In this document: in pieces, positions 21,602 to 31,689 of the stretch | How positions within the stretch are numbered: position 1 is the first letter of the stretch | Layout of the letters: the number at the start of each line of letters is the position of its first letter | DNA from: Adiantum capillus-veneris | Taxonomy: Eukaryota; Streptophyta; Polypodiopsida; Polypodiales; Pteridaceae | DNA length: 64,000 bases | Assembly (NCBI GenBank): GCA_014529385.2 | Contig: CM043961.1 | Location: 12,650,478-12,714,477 of the forward strand | Reading direction: 5' to 3' | The notes under the pieces: model-generated | The model's input: the letters and a program-made list of their open reading frames with translations, nothing else | The model's database searches: none | What the model was told of the DNA's origin: nothing | Program-made: the position numbers and the translations under genes

Positions 21602-21613
21602 TGGTATCAGAGC
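21602..21613 (+). promoter_or_regulatory. Primer-binding site, tRNA-iMet
   Basis: TGGTATCAGAGC, an exact match to the common plant primer-binding site, one base after the CATGACA end of the LTR. Confidence 0.85.
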
Positions 21614-21744
21614 TCTGTGTGTGCTTCGGCTTCACAAACTCAAGGGAAGAACCTAAAGAAGAACCCGAGAAGAACCAAGAAGCATCAAGAACCCAAGGAA
21701 CCTCTCCCAGTTTTTTTTCCTGAAAGAATCTTTGACTCCCGATC

Positions 21745-21914
21745 ATGGACTTACCAGATCCCATCTTCATTGCCATGTCTTTGAAGGAAAATCGACATCG
21801 TATACATGACAACCCAAATCTTGAGTACCAAGTTCTCCTAGCGTTGTATGCAGATATGGAAGGAGTTGGAGACATGATCCTAACCTCTTCTACATTCGCA
21901 TTCGCATATAGCGT
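21745..21914 (+). pseudogene. Gag-like N-terminus
   Basis: The first ATG after the primer-binding site and leader opens MDLPDPIFIAMSLKENRHR, then NPNLEYQVLLALYADMEG. After residue 55 the reading passes into T/A-rich simple sequence. Its position is that of gag in an LTR element. No family motif is present, so the product is unassigned. Confidence 0.35.
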
Positions 21915-22019
21915 GCATCCATTTCCCTCGTCATTGAACCTCCCTTTAAATTACATTTCATTTCAATTTCAATTCATTTCATTTTTACTTATTTCATTTT
22001 CATTTCATTTATTTGTATT

Positions 22020-22560
22020 TTAGCCCCAACAAAAACAATAAAAAATTCACCAAAAAATAAAAAAAGGGAGACTTTAAAAAAATAAAAAAAACAAAAAGAT
22101 AAAAAATAAAGAAAAGAACAAAAACACAAATAAAATTCAAAATTCAAGAAAGAACCACCAAAAACCCGAAAAAACTAAAAGTAAGATTAAAAACAAAAAA
22201 AATCACCAAAAATACTAAAAATTTTATTAAAAAACAAAAGAAAGAAATTTAAATTAATTTTTAAAAGAAAAAGCCCTCAAAAAAATAAAATTCAAATAAA
22301 TTAGAAAAAACTTTTAAAAATGGAAAAAAATCTTTAAAAATAAAAAAACCAATGAAAATGTTTATAAAAATCATGAAAACACCAAAAAGACAGAAAAACT
22401 TGTAAAATCAAAAAAGAATTGCATTTGATTTTCTTATTTCTTCTTTTGAGCTTTTATTTTTTTATTTTTGTTTTATTCATTTGTTTTTGGTTTTTTTGTA
22501 GATATTTTTATTTTATTAAAAAACAAAAAATTTGAATTTCTTTTCTTCGACTCTTCTTCT
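22020..22560. repeat. A-rich then T-rich low-complexity stretch
   Basis: Mostly AAAAA with single C, G or T, switching to T-rich at about 22420. A similar T-rich/A-rich arrangement occurs at 20400-20670. No gene seen. Confidence 0.8.
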
Positions 22561-22599
22561 TGCATTACACACTCATCCTACACCCGTACACGCCTCGTT

Positions 22600-23150
22600 C
22601 ACACGAATTTATGCATGACTAGGCACGTTTAGAGTAGGTGCACTTGAGAGCTTGATTTTTGTCCTATTACGCCATAGTTGATCAAATTTGAGCCAGATTG
22701 CATGCATAGATCCTGTTCGTACATGTATTTTGATTTTGGTCTACATTGGGCCAGTTGATGAGCTTTAGAGCCTATTCACGTGCATTTTTTCATTTTGGCT
22801 CGATTTGACAACAGATTCCACGATAGGCCACTTTTGACCCCGATTTGTGAGATAGAGATTCATTTGTGATCTTGACATTGGTTAGATTACGCTAGTTAGA
22901 GCCCATTCACATGTGAGATCTTGCCTTGGCTTGATTTTAGCCATTGGTCACACGCTTGCACACGATTAGAGCTTGATTTGACCGTTGACTTAGTTTTTAC
23001 CACGACTTGGGCCGAGAGACGATTTCTAGAGCGTGTTCACATAGAGTGACCCAGATTAGCGTTTGGCTAGCCTTCGATTGGCAAGTTATGACCCTAGCTA
23101 GTGCATGTGCTTATTGACACCGGATTTGACCTAGATTGCTAGATTTTGGC
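22600..23150. repeat. Diverged short-period repeats
   Basis: The phrase TAGAGC, a few bases, TTCAC and a following GATTT recurs at about 22760, 22900 and 23020, with related wording between. Probably old tandem repeats. No frame supported. Confidence 0.35.
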
Positions 23151-23154
23151 GATC

Positions 23155-23969
23155 ATGGATCCAAAGGCCCTGTTTGATAGGTTATTATGGATTTATGGTG
23201 GTGAGATAGAGAGATTGCCTATATATACAAATGTAGACACACAGAGGAGGTATATCCAACTTCAGTCCATGGACCGTTAGACACCTAGTTTCCAGGTGCT
23301 CAGAGCCCTAGCACACCCGACCTTGCCAAATCACATTTTTTATAGTTTTGGTACATCATATAGACCTATGACGAAGGATACTCCAACAAGTTTCATGCTA
23401 GCCCTTTGTGAGGATCGCCTAGACACCTTGGAGCTACCACAGACTTTATTCTTGTACTTGAGTGATGGTGGACCACTTTATGTTGATGAGCATTGAAGGT
23501 TATACATGAGCACTAGAGCTAGATTTGTAGAGTACCCTACCTCTGACACAATTAGTACTTTCCTACCAAATTCCTTACGAGGTACCTATAGGAGCATTTA
23601 CGATGGAGCTACATATATGTTGACTTGTGGATGACCCTATTTATGTACTCTAGACATGTTTACGTGCCTCGCATGATGACACATACTAGACCATTAGCTA
23701 GTGATGATACACTCGTTTGGATTGGGAGCCACAGTACACGTGATGGTTTATCTCAGGGTTGGCTCACATCTAGACAGTCACTAGAGGCACATGGATTTTA
23801 CAGAGGACATAGACAGATTTGGGTTCCTAGACCACATACCATAGCACATCCTCATAGATCTCCTACAATTTCTTTGACCACACCCACGACCCAGGATCTA
23901 GACCATGTTCATGACCGACGATTGCCGACACAAGCTAGACATTCAAGACCACATATGAGGAGAGCCTAG
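23155..23969 (+). pseudogene. Unidentified protein gene, two stops and one frameshift
   Basis: ATG 23155 opens MDPKALFDRLLWIYGGEIE. After TAG at 23278 the same frame reads VLRALAHPTLPNHIFY, TPTSFMLALCEDRLDTLEL and LFLYLSDGGPLYVDEH, then TGA, then RLYMSTRARFVEYPTSD. Near 23615 a one-base shift leads to LWMTLFMYSRHVYVPRMM, DDTLVWIGSHSTRDGLSQ and a His/Arg/Thr-rich tail to a stop at 23967. The ancestor would be about 270 residues. No known domain recognised. It lies downstream of the long-LTR candidate, so it may be that element's gag or an accessory gene. Confidence 0.45.
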
Positions 23970-24660
23970 TTTCTCAAAAGCAAGATTTTGGATTGTAGAC
24001 TTCTTCAAATGAACAAATGACTTATGAGGCCACTTGTTCTTTCTGCAAAATTTGCATTTTTTTTCAATGATATTTATGGGTTTATTTTAGCATCACAAAT
24101 CTGTTCCATACAACCTTTTATGGTTATCTCGATATTTTTTTCGTTTGAAAAAGTTTACCAAGCAATTCATAAACATTATCTTATTATATCTTGAAAATAG
24201 AAATTCCTATGACAAGGTCCACCATGCAAGACTGGCTCTACTTTTAAAAAACCTATTATTAACAAGATTCCGCTCCCCTCGAGTAAAGTCTCCAATATGA
24301 AGCCTAACATTTCCCGTATAGACGCACCCTCCTTGATTGCCATTGCCATGGCGATCGCTCTCCTACTTAGCCTATGTTATTCATCGTCTTGCCTTTCCAC
24401 CTATCTGTGATTTGTCTCGCCTCTCCACCTACACACCACATGCAACAACCATCAACATGCTTTCAACCACAACCCTCAACATGCCTTCAACTAGCCCTCA
24501 ATAGCCCTTCAATTGTAGAGCTCAACAGCCCTTCAACCAACCCCCGTGCGCTCTTCAACCACATAGCGACGAGTAGGGCATAAACTTCTTCAGCATGATT
24601 GGAGACAATCAAGCACTATTGGAACCTACGACAAGCAAGACAAAGAGAAAGTTACAATGC
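23970..24660. other. No gene seen
   Basis: AT-rich then CA-rich sequence. At 24435-24560 a short degenerate repeat of CAACAGCCCTTCAACC wording gives a Ser/Pro-rich open frame that I do not accept as a gene. Confidence 0.5.
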
Positions 24661-24661
24661 A

Positions 24662-24666
<5 letters not shown>

Positions 24667-24714
<48 letters not shown>
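24667..24714. repeat. (GA)n microsatellite
   Basis: About 24 GA units. Confidence 0.95.
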
Positions 24715-24716
<2 letters not shown>

Positions 24717-24837
24717 TACGCTTCGTTGCAAGGTCCATCGACTGCATGAGAGAGAGAGATAGATCATGACAATGAGAGTGCCACACATGCAGTGCCTTAC
24801 ATATAAAAGGGGGCGGTCTGGAGAAGGAAGGAAGGAA

Positions 24838-24840
<3 letters not shown>

Positions 24841-24880
<40 letters not shown>
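24841..24880. repeat. (GA)n microsatellite
   Basis: About 20 GA units, preceded by a short (GGAA)n tract. Confidence 0.95.
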
Positions 24881-24881
<1 letters not shown>

Positions 24882-25111
24882 ATCTGGCAAAGATTCTAGC
24901 GTCAAAATTTAGGATCCCCAATGCAGCCCCGCTTTGGGTTATAATACCTGCCATTCTTTATATGCCAATGTCATCAGTTTCCTGTCCATCGCGAGTGGCT
25001 GGATCACGTAAGTTTTGGCAAAGCCACCCAGTTTTTGAATGTGCACGTGGCGTCGTGGGCATTGCTTGAGAGCGCGATAACTGTAACGTAGTGAATTAAG
25101 AGCGGGGCGCA

Positions 25112-25113
25112 GC

Positions 25114-25146
<33 letters not shown>
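25112..25146. repeat. (CT)n in putative 5' leader
   Basis: Near-perfect CT tract ending 22 bases before the ATG at 25168. A CACGTGGC (G-box-like) word lies further upstream at about 25043. Confidence 0.8.
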
Positions 25147-25167
25147 GGGGAGATATTGGAGAAGTCC

Positions 25168-25396
25168 ATGGCTGATCAATCCCTACGAGATATGAATTTG
25201 TCTTCGCAGGTGTGTCGGGGGTTCTAGTGTTGAGTGTTTGTACGCGTGCATGCATAACTGAGTGCATAACCTCTTGTTCATGTGTTTCGCTACCCCGCAG
25301 GAGATGCAAAGATTCTGTAAGGCTATGAAGGACCCGGAATTTATGAAGCTACTTAGCGAGTATGCCCATGAAATATCTGAGCCCTTGAACAAAGAG
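25168..25396 (+). CDS. N-terminal exons of a PIH1/Kintoun-like dynein assembly factor (partial)
   Basis: Exon 1 (25168-25209) encodes MADQSLRDMNLSSQ and ends in a CAG|GT donor. A 91-bp intron ends in CCCCGCAG at 25300. Exon 2 (25301-25396) continues in phase with EMQRFCKAMKDPEFMKLL and SEYAHEISEPLNKE. The pattern of Glu-Met, an amphipathic helix, a K/D-P-E-F motif, L-x-E-Y-A-x-E-I-S-x-P and N-K resembles the start of PIH1-domain proteins such as Kintoun/DNAAF2, which help HSP90 assemble axonemal dynein. Exon 2 would end at a rare AG|GCATGT (GC) donor. No further exon is visible, so either the next intron leaves the window or this is a fragment. The match rests on 46 residues. Confidence 0.45.
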
Positions 25397-26377
25397 GCAT
25401 GTAATTGTTTCACGTTCTTACCTTGTTTCATTTACTGTTTTCAGGCTGACGCAGTTTTTAGTATAGCATGGAGGCACCCCTCATGCTCTGGTATGCACCC
25501 ACAGTGCCTCTCAAGGCAAATGTAGCTTCTGCACAGCTCGTTTTCCTCATGAAACCATAGCTTGGCTGGAAAGTCCTCTACACAACTAAAGAGAAAAACA
25601 TGAGATGAGCTTGCGAACTGTAATGAGCACACGGGGAACCTTTTTTTTTTTATGATTCACTATTTCAAACTTACAAAGAGAAAATGGGCTTTCAAATTTC
25701 ATATGCTATGGAGATTGCAACTGATGAGAACTAACCCCATCACTATCATAGCTTGGACTTGATTGCCATGCTTTCTTTTTAGGCTGTTTTACGCGCCACA
25801 GCTGCCATTCCAAAGAGCTGCAATGAGAGATAGTCATGTAAGGTATGGGTGGTGTAGTGCATACAAACCCCATTTTCCACAGTGTGCCATTTCCCTGATC
25901 ATTGTCATATCTAGGGCAATATCTTAGGGATATGGATGGTATCCCAAGGTTGTCCATGTATGGGGGGCATTTTGGACATAAATGAAAATAGATTGGACAC
26001 GATGTTGTAAAATGAACGTGTCGTCTTGGCAGTGTAACCTAAAGGCGAAAAGCTCTGCTTACCATCTAAAAGCTGACTGCAATGTTTTGGATGTGCCCTT
26101 CAAATGGTGGTGTTCATACCACCTTATTACAATGCAAAGCTTGACTCACCAATATTACAAAGAATTGAGTGTGCGCCTTGAGTTGGTCAATGTGATTTGT
26201 CAAATTTCTCTTTAGTGTCCTTTCTTGCATATTGGTGTGAAGAAAGCATTTTTTAATCAACTATCTCTAGTAACAAGTTAATAGGAGCAAACGCTTGGTT
26301 GACACCTGCTTACGAGGATTCTCACAGCTTGGAACCATCTGTGAAACATTATTCAGAGTGGTCCATACAAGGGTAGT
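25397..26377. other. No gene seen
   Basis: Possible large intron or 3' flank of the PIH1-like exons. No exon-like frame with homology was found. The last 100 bases probably belong to the gypsy gag that follows. Confidence 0.45.
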
Positions 26378-26955
26378 GCGACACTTGTGGAAAGGTTGGC
26401 CATATTTCGGCCTAGTGAGTGGCGAAGGAGGAAAGTCAAGTTGAAAAGCCTGAGACATCAAAGGTAGTAGAGGAGCAACAACCTAAGAAGGGAAAGATTA
26501 AGTAGGATTGATTTCAGTTTTTTTGGGCATACCACAACATCAAGAAGATGACAGTACTGAAATTTGCAAAGCGTGGGGCAAAGTACGAGGAACAACAAGC
26601 AAAGAAGGGAAAGACTAAAGTAGGATTGACCATTGATCTCAAATTTTGCGGGGATACCACAACATCAAGAGGATGAGAGTATTGAACTTGCAGAGTGCGG
26701 GGCAAAGTACGAGATCAGGAGGCTGTGATTTTTTTTGACAACGGGGCCAAGGCCAACTTCATTTCACCAAAGATGGCGGCACGTTTGGGAGTAAAGCCCA
26801 AACGGAAAGGGACACAATTGGATGCAGTCCTAATAGCACTGGGACATAAGGTTGATACAACACCCTTGATAGGTAAGCTCTGCTTGCATTGCCAAGGTTA
26901 TGTTGGATAGGTTGACTTATATATCATACCGCTTAACAGATGTGAATCATGGTGT
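26378..26955 (+). pseudogene. Gypsy relic G: zinc knuckle and protease
   Basis: CDTCGKVGHISA at 26378 keeps CX2CX4H but lacks the final Cys (two stops follow). A spacer with EEQQPKKGKIK leads to a clean protease stretch from 26695: GKVRDQEAVIFFDNGAKA, NFISPKMAARLGV and TPLIGKLCLHCQGYVG. The active site is D-N-G. It ends where the hAT element is inserted, and chromovirus C (60370-60640) aligns along the whole length. Confidence 0.8.
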
Positions 26956-26963
26956 CCTTTTGG
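26956..26963. repeat. hAT target-site duplication, left
   Basis: CCTTTTGG, identical to 30195-30202. Eight bases is the standard hAT duplication length. Confidence 0.95.
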
Positions 26964-26973
26964 CATAGTTACA

Positions 26974-27135
26974 GGGGACGGGGGGGACGGGCCCTAGGGC
27001 CGGGGGACGGCCATAACCGGGCTGGGAACGGAAGGGAATGCCGAGGGACGGACGGAAATCGGGCCGGACGGACGGGTCGCAGGGGGGACGGACCGGGGAC
27101 GGACGGGACGGCAGGGGTCGGACGGGGTCGGCCGG
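26974..27135. repeat. Subterminal GGGACGG repeats, left end of hAT
   Basis: About a dozen copies or close variants of GGGACGG/GGGACGGAC within 160 bases, G on the top strand. Such arrays bind hAT transposases in known elements. That role here is inference. Confidence 0.75.
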
Positions 27136-27568
27136 GAACGACTGCAGTCCATTCAAAAATTTGACCGTTTATGACCGTTTTTAACGGATCTGTGCAACCC
27201 CAACTGCCACATTTTGGGAGCCTTGGCCCTTGGGAGGCTATAAAAGGCTCCCTTGGGCCTCTTAATACTCATAGTCTCAATGCTCATTCCATTTCCCTCA
27301 AGCTCAAGGCTCAAGCTACTCAATCATCAATGCTTTCCTCTCTACTCAATGCTCATTGCTCAAGCTTGAAGCATGACCATTGACTACTCTACACTCTAGT
27401 CTCCACTCTCAAGTCTCTCCCTCTTCTACCCACTTTGAAGTTTGAACTTTGAAGCTCTCCTCTCCCTCTTCTACCCACTTTGAAGCTCTCCTCTACTCTC
27501 TCTCCACACAAGCTCTCCTCTAACTCCTCTAACTTCTAAGCTCTACTCTCTCGAGTCTCTCCACCATC

Positions 27569-29792
27569 ATGTCATCTCAAGCCAACTCCACTTCTCAAGC
27601 CGCTTCTTCTCGAAGGAGGCCCGCTGTGCAAACGTGGTCGTGGTGGGATGAAGTCGACTTTAGCTCGCGTGGCAAAGGTGGCGGTGCAAGACCATGGACG
27701 TGCAAGCTATGTCCATACAAGAGAACGGGTGGTTCAAACAAAGTGCGAGCCCATCTTCTTCATGAACCCGGTCACGAGGTGAAGTTTTGCCCTTATGTAG
27801 CTCCCGAGAAGAGGTTGGATCTTCTTGAGAAGCTCACGGTGTATGAGGTTGCGGAAGCGGCCAAGAGGGGCCGTTTTGTTGCCGTTGATCCCTCCGCCAC
27901 GGCGACACCGCGAGAGCAAAGGGAAGCAAACCTTGACGACATCTCTCGAACCTTCAAGAGCCATGCATCTACACCGTCCTCTTCCGTTCCGCATCGCCAA
28001 ACCACTCTCAACGAAAATTGGAATCCTAAATTGAAGGAAGAGGTGGATAGGTCGGTTGCCCGATTCTTCTTCCACGACCACATTGCCTTCCATGCTTCGC
28101 GGTGAGTTTCCCTTGGCATATGCACATTGCAATCTTCCATTTTGTATTCATAATGGGTTATAACTTCTTGACTCTCGACTCTCCATACTAACACAACATG
28201 CTCTATTATGTGTGGATAGGTCTCCATACTTTCGAACCATGGTTACGAAAATAGGAGAATATGGCTCCTCTTATGTGTCACCTTTATCGGAGAGGCTTCG
28301 CACCACCCTCCTTGACAAAGAGAAGCTTGCCGTGGAGCAAGCGGCCCAAGCAACAAAGGATTTGTGGGAGACCAATGGCGTCTCTCTTCTTGTAGATGGA
28401 TGGAGCGACACTCGCAAGCGGTCCATCCACGGGGTGGTGGCCTACTCTCGGGGGGAGATGTACTTTGTGGAGTCACATGATGCATCCGATAGTGGCAAGG
28501 CCGCCGAGATGCTTGTTGCGGAGTGGACAAGCACCATAGAGATCACCGGCCCGGAGAATGTCCTTTGTATGGTTGCAGATGGAGAGGCGTCAAATAGGGC
28601 AGCCGGAGCTATCATTGAGGGCATGTATCGCAGCATCCATGTCACATTTTGCATGGCGCATTGCCTCTTCAAGGACATAGGGAACTTGTCATGGATTTCA
28701 CCCACCATTGGTGATGCCTCTCGAATTGTCTCCTTTGTGCTCAACCATCAAAAAGTGCGCCATGAATTCTCAAAGAGGAGCCACTTGTCCTTGCTCAAAT
28801 ATTCAGAGACAAGATTTGCATTTAATTGGCTTATGCTAGGCCGCTTGTCTACATGTGGCGGAGCCTTAAGGGGCCTCTTTCTCAGTGATGAGTTCCAGGC
28901 CATGCCGGAGTCTACATCAGCAGTAGGATTGAAATGCCGAGAATGGGCCGACGACGCCGCTTGGTGGGAGGAGGTGAAGACTCTTGATGCCATGGTCAAG
29001 CCTATTCTACACCTACTTCGAGTGGTGGATGGCTTGCAGCCATGCATTGGCAAAGTCTACGAAGCCATGGATCGGATGATAGAGGCACTTGAGAAGCTTG
29101 TGCCTGACCCTGTTCAGTATGCGGAGATTCATGGCTTGTGTGAGTCGAGGTGGAATGGATACTACTCTCCACTTCATGCGGCAGCTTATGTGCTTGACCC
29201 TGAGTTTCAAGGAAGGTGTCAAGAGACCGACAAGGAGGTGAGCAAAGGATGGCGGCTTGCATTGGAACGCCTTGAGCCTAGCAGTGACATTAGGCGCAAG
29301 ATTAGAGACGAGCTACTCAACTACAGGCAAAAGAAGGGCTCCTATGGATGTGTAGATGCACAACTTGATCGCAACAAGATTGGCTCGGTTTTGTGGTGGG
29401 AGGACTATGGAGGAGATGGCCCACATTTGCAGCGCTTGGCTGTTCGTGTCCTTAGCCAAGCATGTATCACTAGTTGCTTGGAGCAACTATGGAGTGTGTA
29501 CAGCCACATTGCCTCTAAGAAGAGGAATCGCCTTGGGGTTCAGAGGGCCAATGATTTGGTGTTTGTGAGCGCTAACTTGCGCATGCTTGCCAAGAGCGTC
29601 ACACACAAGGCAGATCCTTTCACTGAGTGGGAGATGGCACAAGAGAATCCATCTATGGCCGATACTCTTTTGGAGGAGCTAGAGGAGGATTTCGAGCCTC
29701 AATGCGAGCCTCCCGAGCCCTCATACGTCGCTAACGACCTCGACTATGACGACGATGTGGAGATTCAGCAGGCGAGCACTTTTGGAGTCTGA
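27569..29792 (+). CDS. hAT transposase, BED finger, DUF659 and C-terminal dimerisation domain
   Basis: Exon 1 is 27569-28101 and exon 2 is 28220-29792, joined in phase across a GT-AG intron (donor GTGAGT, acceptor GGATAG). They give 701 residues without a stop. Residues about 20-75 form a BED zinc finger (WTCKLCPYKRTGG then VRAHLLH). DUF659-type sequence follows (SPYFRTM, SLLVDGWSDTRKRSIHG). The likely catalytic residues are D237 in VDGWSD, D298 in CMVADGEAS and E599 in SCLEQLWS, the last within the dimerisation domain that starts near WWEDYG (570). CMAHC lies between them. The start has a good ACCATCATG-like context, and a CT-rich leader with a 21-bp direct repeat (CTACCCACTTTGAAG core at 27427 and 27470) precedes it. 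The tail is acidic. It would cut and rejoin element ends in the nucleus. Confidence 0.92.
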
Positions 29793-30099
29793 TGATCATT
29801 GATCACTCGACTCTCGAGTCTAGACTCTTGAGTCTACGACTCTACCTACTACATAGCCCTTTGTACTTTTTGTTATCCTTGAGGCCTCAGGCTTGTCCTA
29901 AGTCCTTTAGGCTTTTTGACTCTTGAGCCCTTGTGGCATGCACTTCTCATTTTGTATCCATCGATCATCGATGTTTTATTAGCACATTTCAGCCTATATG
30001 ACTCGTGTTCTTTGGTCTATTTAGTGTAAATTTATGGTCAAAGTGATGCTCTATGTGTGTGGCATGTGTGTAGGTCAAAAAATGCCAAAAAAACTCTTT

Positions 30100-30184
30100 T
30101 TTTTTTGTTGCCGTTCCGACCCCCGTCCCTGTTTCTTGACTTTTGCCGTCCCTTCCCCGTTCCCGACCCCGACCCGCCGTCCCA
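30100..30184. repeat. Subterminal repeats, right end of hAT
   Basis: CCGTTCC, CCCGTCCC, CCGTCCC, CCCCGTTCCC and CCCGACCC words crowd the last 85 bases, mirror-like to the left array. Confidence 0.7.
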
Positions 30185-30194
30185 TGTAACTATG

Positions 30195-30202
30195 CCTTTT
30201 GG
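30195..30202. repeat. hAT target-site duplication, right
   Basis: CCTTTTGG, matching 26956-26963 exactly. Confidence 0.95.
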
Positions 30203-30329
30203 GGATGGGCTGGCACTTCAACTCGGGCTAGGAAACCCAAATTGAAGAATGTGAAGAATAAGGATCTAGTCATAGATGTAAAAATCAAAGCTGAAGAAGG
30301 GTTCAAATTCTCCCATCACTCTAGAGGAT

Positions 30330-30389
<60 letters not shown>

Positions 30390-30780
30390 GAGGCATCATA
30401 TGGCAAGTATGGAACATGCCACAAGTTGGTAATGTGGCATGACCCCAAGGCAGTTAAGAACACTAAAGACCCAACATTGGACAACTTCGGCCGTAAAGAG
30501 CTAACCGTAAAAATGACACCGACGTGGCACTATACTGCCAGCCTGCAAAACGTGAAAATGTATGGAGGGCCCGTAAATCGCGGAGGCAAATTTGACCCTC
30601 GGTGCAAAGTGGATGAAGGAGGAGAATATCGCAAACTCTCTTCAAAGAGAGCTCTACCTTGAAGCTTTTGGATCATTAGTAGTGTCTATGCCAAAAGTTC
30701 GTGACTGGTGCGGTGCATACTTCACAAGAGGAGAGCCACTCTACTCCTTTTTCATAGAGTTCTTAGATTAAATAAAGGCT
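30203..30780 (+). pseudogene. Gypsy relic G continued: post-protease spacer and chromodomain tail
   Basis: Directly after the hAT, NKDLVIDVKIKAEEGFKF aligns with the spacer THVLDVKLKGES of chromovirus C. From about 30606 the frame reads WMKEENIANSLQRELYLEAF, matching the end of the chromodomain (WMEESELVDSL...LYLEAF). RT, RNase H and integrase are missing. Between the two lie a (GA)n tract and about 210 bases resembling LTR wording (GTGGCATGAC, GACGTGGCA). A tail of about 27 residues follows the chromodomain to TAA near 30770. Confidence 0.6.
30332..30387. repeat. (GA)n microsatellite
   Basis: About 28 uninterrupted GA units. Confidence 0.95.
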
Positions 30781-31372
30781 CTAATTTCTCTTTGAGATTT
30801 TAGGGATACTGACGGGCTAAGAGTATTTTGCGAAATGACACTATGAAATATGTGCATTGAATTGAAAATTTCCTTGATTAAACTGAAGACATGTACTCTT
30901 TCACGTGTGTATTGCTAGAGACATGTAGAGAAAGATGAAATATCTATAGCGTTTTGTTTGATGAATGATTTGAACTTAGTGCATCTCGACATCTGTTAGA
31001 GTTCAACGAGATTTGGATGTAATGGTTAAAGTGAATGAGAACTGAATGAGATTCTAGTGCATCTAGATGTCTATCGGGATGAGATGACTGGATACTGTTG
31101 TGAGTGCATTAAGAGTTTCGGAAGGATGAGATGGCTGTCGAGTGATCTAGGTGCATTAGTGAGATGGCTAGATTGAATGATTGAAACACAAGTGTTCAGT
31201 GTGAACCAAGTTTGTGATTTTGTGAACTGTATGCTATGTGGATGTATTGTTTGGTGGAGATGATCAGGGACATGGTTTGCTTGATTGGAATGCGACAAGA
31301 ATTGATATGAATTTGATAGTAACAAGATTTAGTAGATCAAGGCATCCGTGAAAAGATTAGTGCGGTCTGTAT
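30781..31372 (+). other. Gypsy-type 3' untranslated region
   Basis: Non-coding. It shares wording with 55140-55400 downstream of relic E (ACAAGAGAGGAGCC-like start, GATGAAATATCT, GTGCATC, GAGATCTAGATG). It ends where element H begins. Confidence 0.45.
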
Positions 31373-31559
31373 TGTTAGAGTTTTGGCATCTCAAGTGAAC
31401 TGCCCAATGTGATCCTATTTTTTAGTTTGGCTTTAAGGTATTTATTTTACTTATTTGTCAAAGTCTGGGTAGGGCAATTTATTGAGGTTGCTATATAAGC
31501 AACCCTCAACCTCCATTGTATTATCATCATTTCATTGCCAAGGTTGGTTGGTTCAGCAG

Positions 31560-31632
<73 letters not shown>

Positions 31633-31677
31633 CTTTCTCCCCTTAGTCTCTATGCTTCCGCATCGTCGACTTTGACA
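31373..31677 (+). repeat. 5' LTR of element H
   Basis: Starts TGTTAGAG and ends TTTGACA. Includes a TATATAA-like word at 31491, then a (CT)n tract at 31561-31629 near the presumed transcript start. Confidence 0.75.
31561..31629. repeat. (CT)n microsatellite in LTR
   Basis: About 34 CT units. The second LTR copy has only a short CT tract at the same place. Confidence 0.95.
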
Positions 31678-31689
31678 TTGTATCAGAGC
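31678..31689 (+). promoter_or_regulatory. Primer-binding site of element H
   Basis: TTGTATCAGAGC, one base from TGGTATCAGAGC, directly after the LTR end. Confidence 0.7.

Larger units (their letters stand above)
26964..30194 (+). mobile_element. Complete hAT DNA transposon, 3231 bp
   Basis: The termini are inverted: CATAGTTACA followed by GGGGACGG on the left, and on the right the reverse complement reads CATAGTTACA then TGGGACGG. Perfect 8-bp target duplications flank both ends. The interior holds a full two-exon transposase and GC-rich subterminal repeats at both ends. It sits inside gypsy relic G. Intact ends, target duplication and reading frame make it a candidate autonomous, fairly young copy. 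Confidence 0.93.

Noticed and set aside
25397-25530. Continuation of the PIH1-like exon to a stop near 25525, or a third exon at 25445
   Set aside because: The extension is Cys/Phe-rich and unlike PIH1, and an intron of 48 bases would be too short.
28212-28230. Independent start (GTG) for the second half of the hAT transposase
   Set aside because: The codons lie in an intron that ends in GGATAG. Exons 27569-28101 and 28220-29792 join in phase into a single 701-codon protein.
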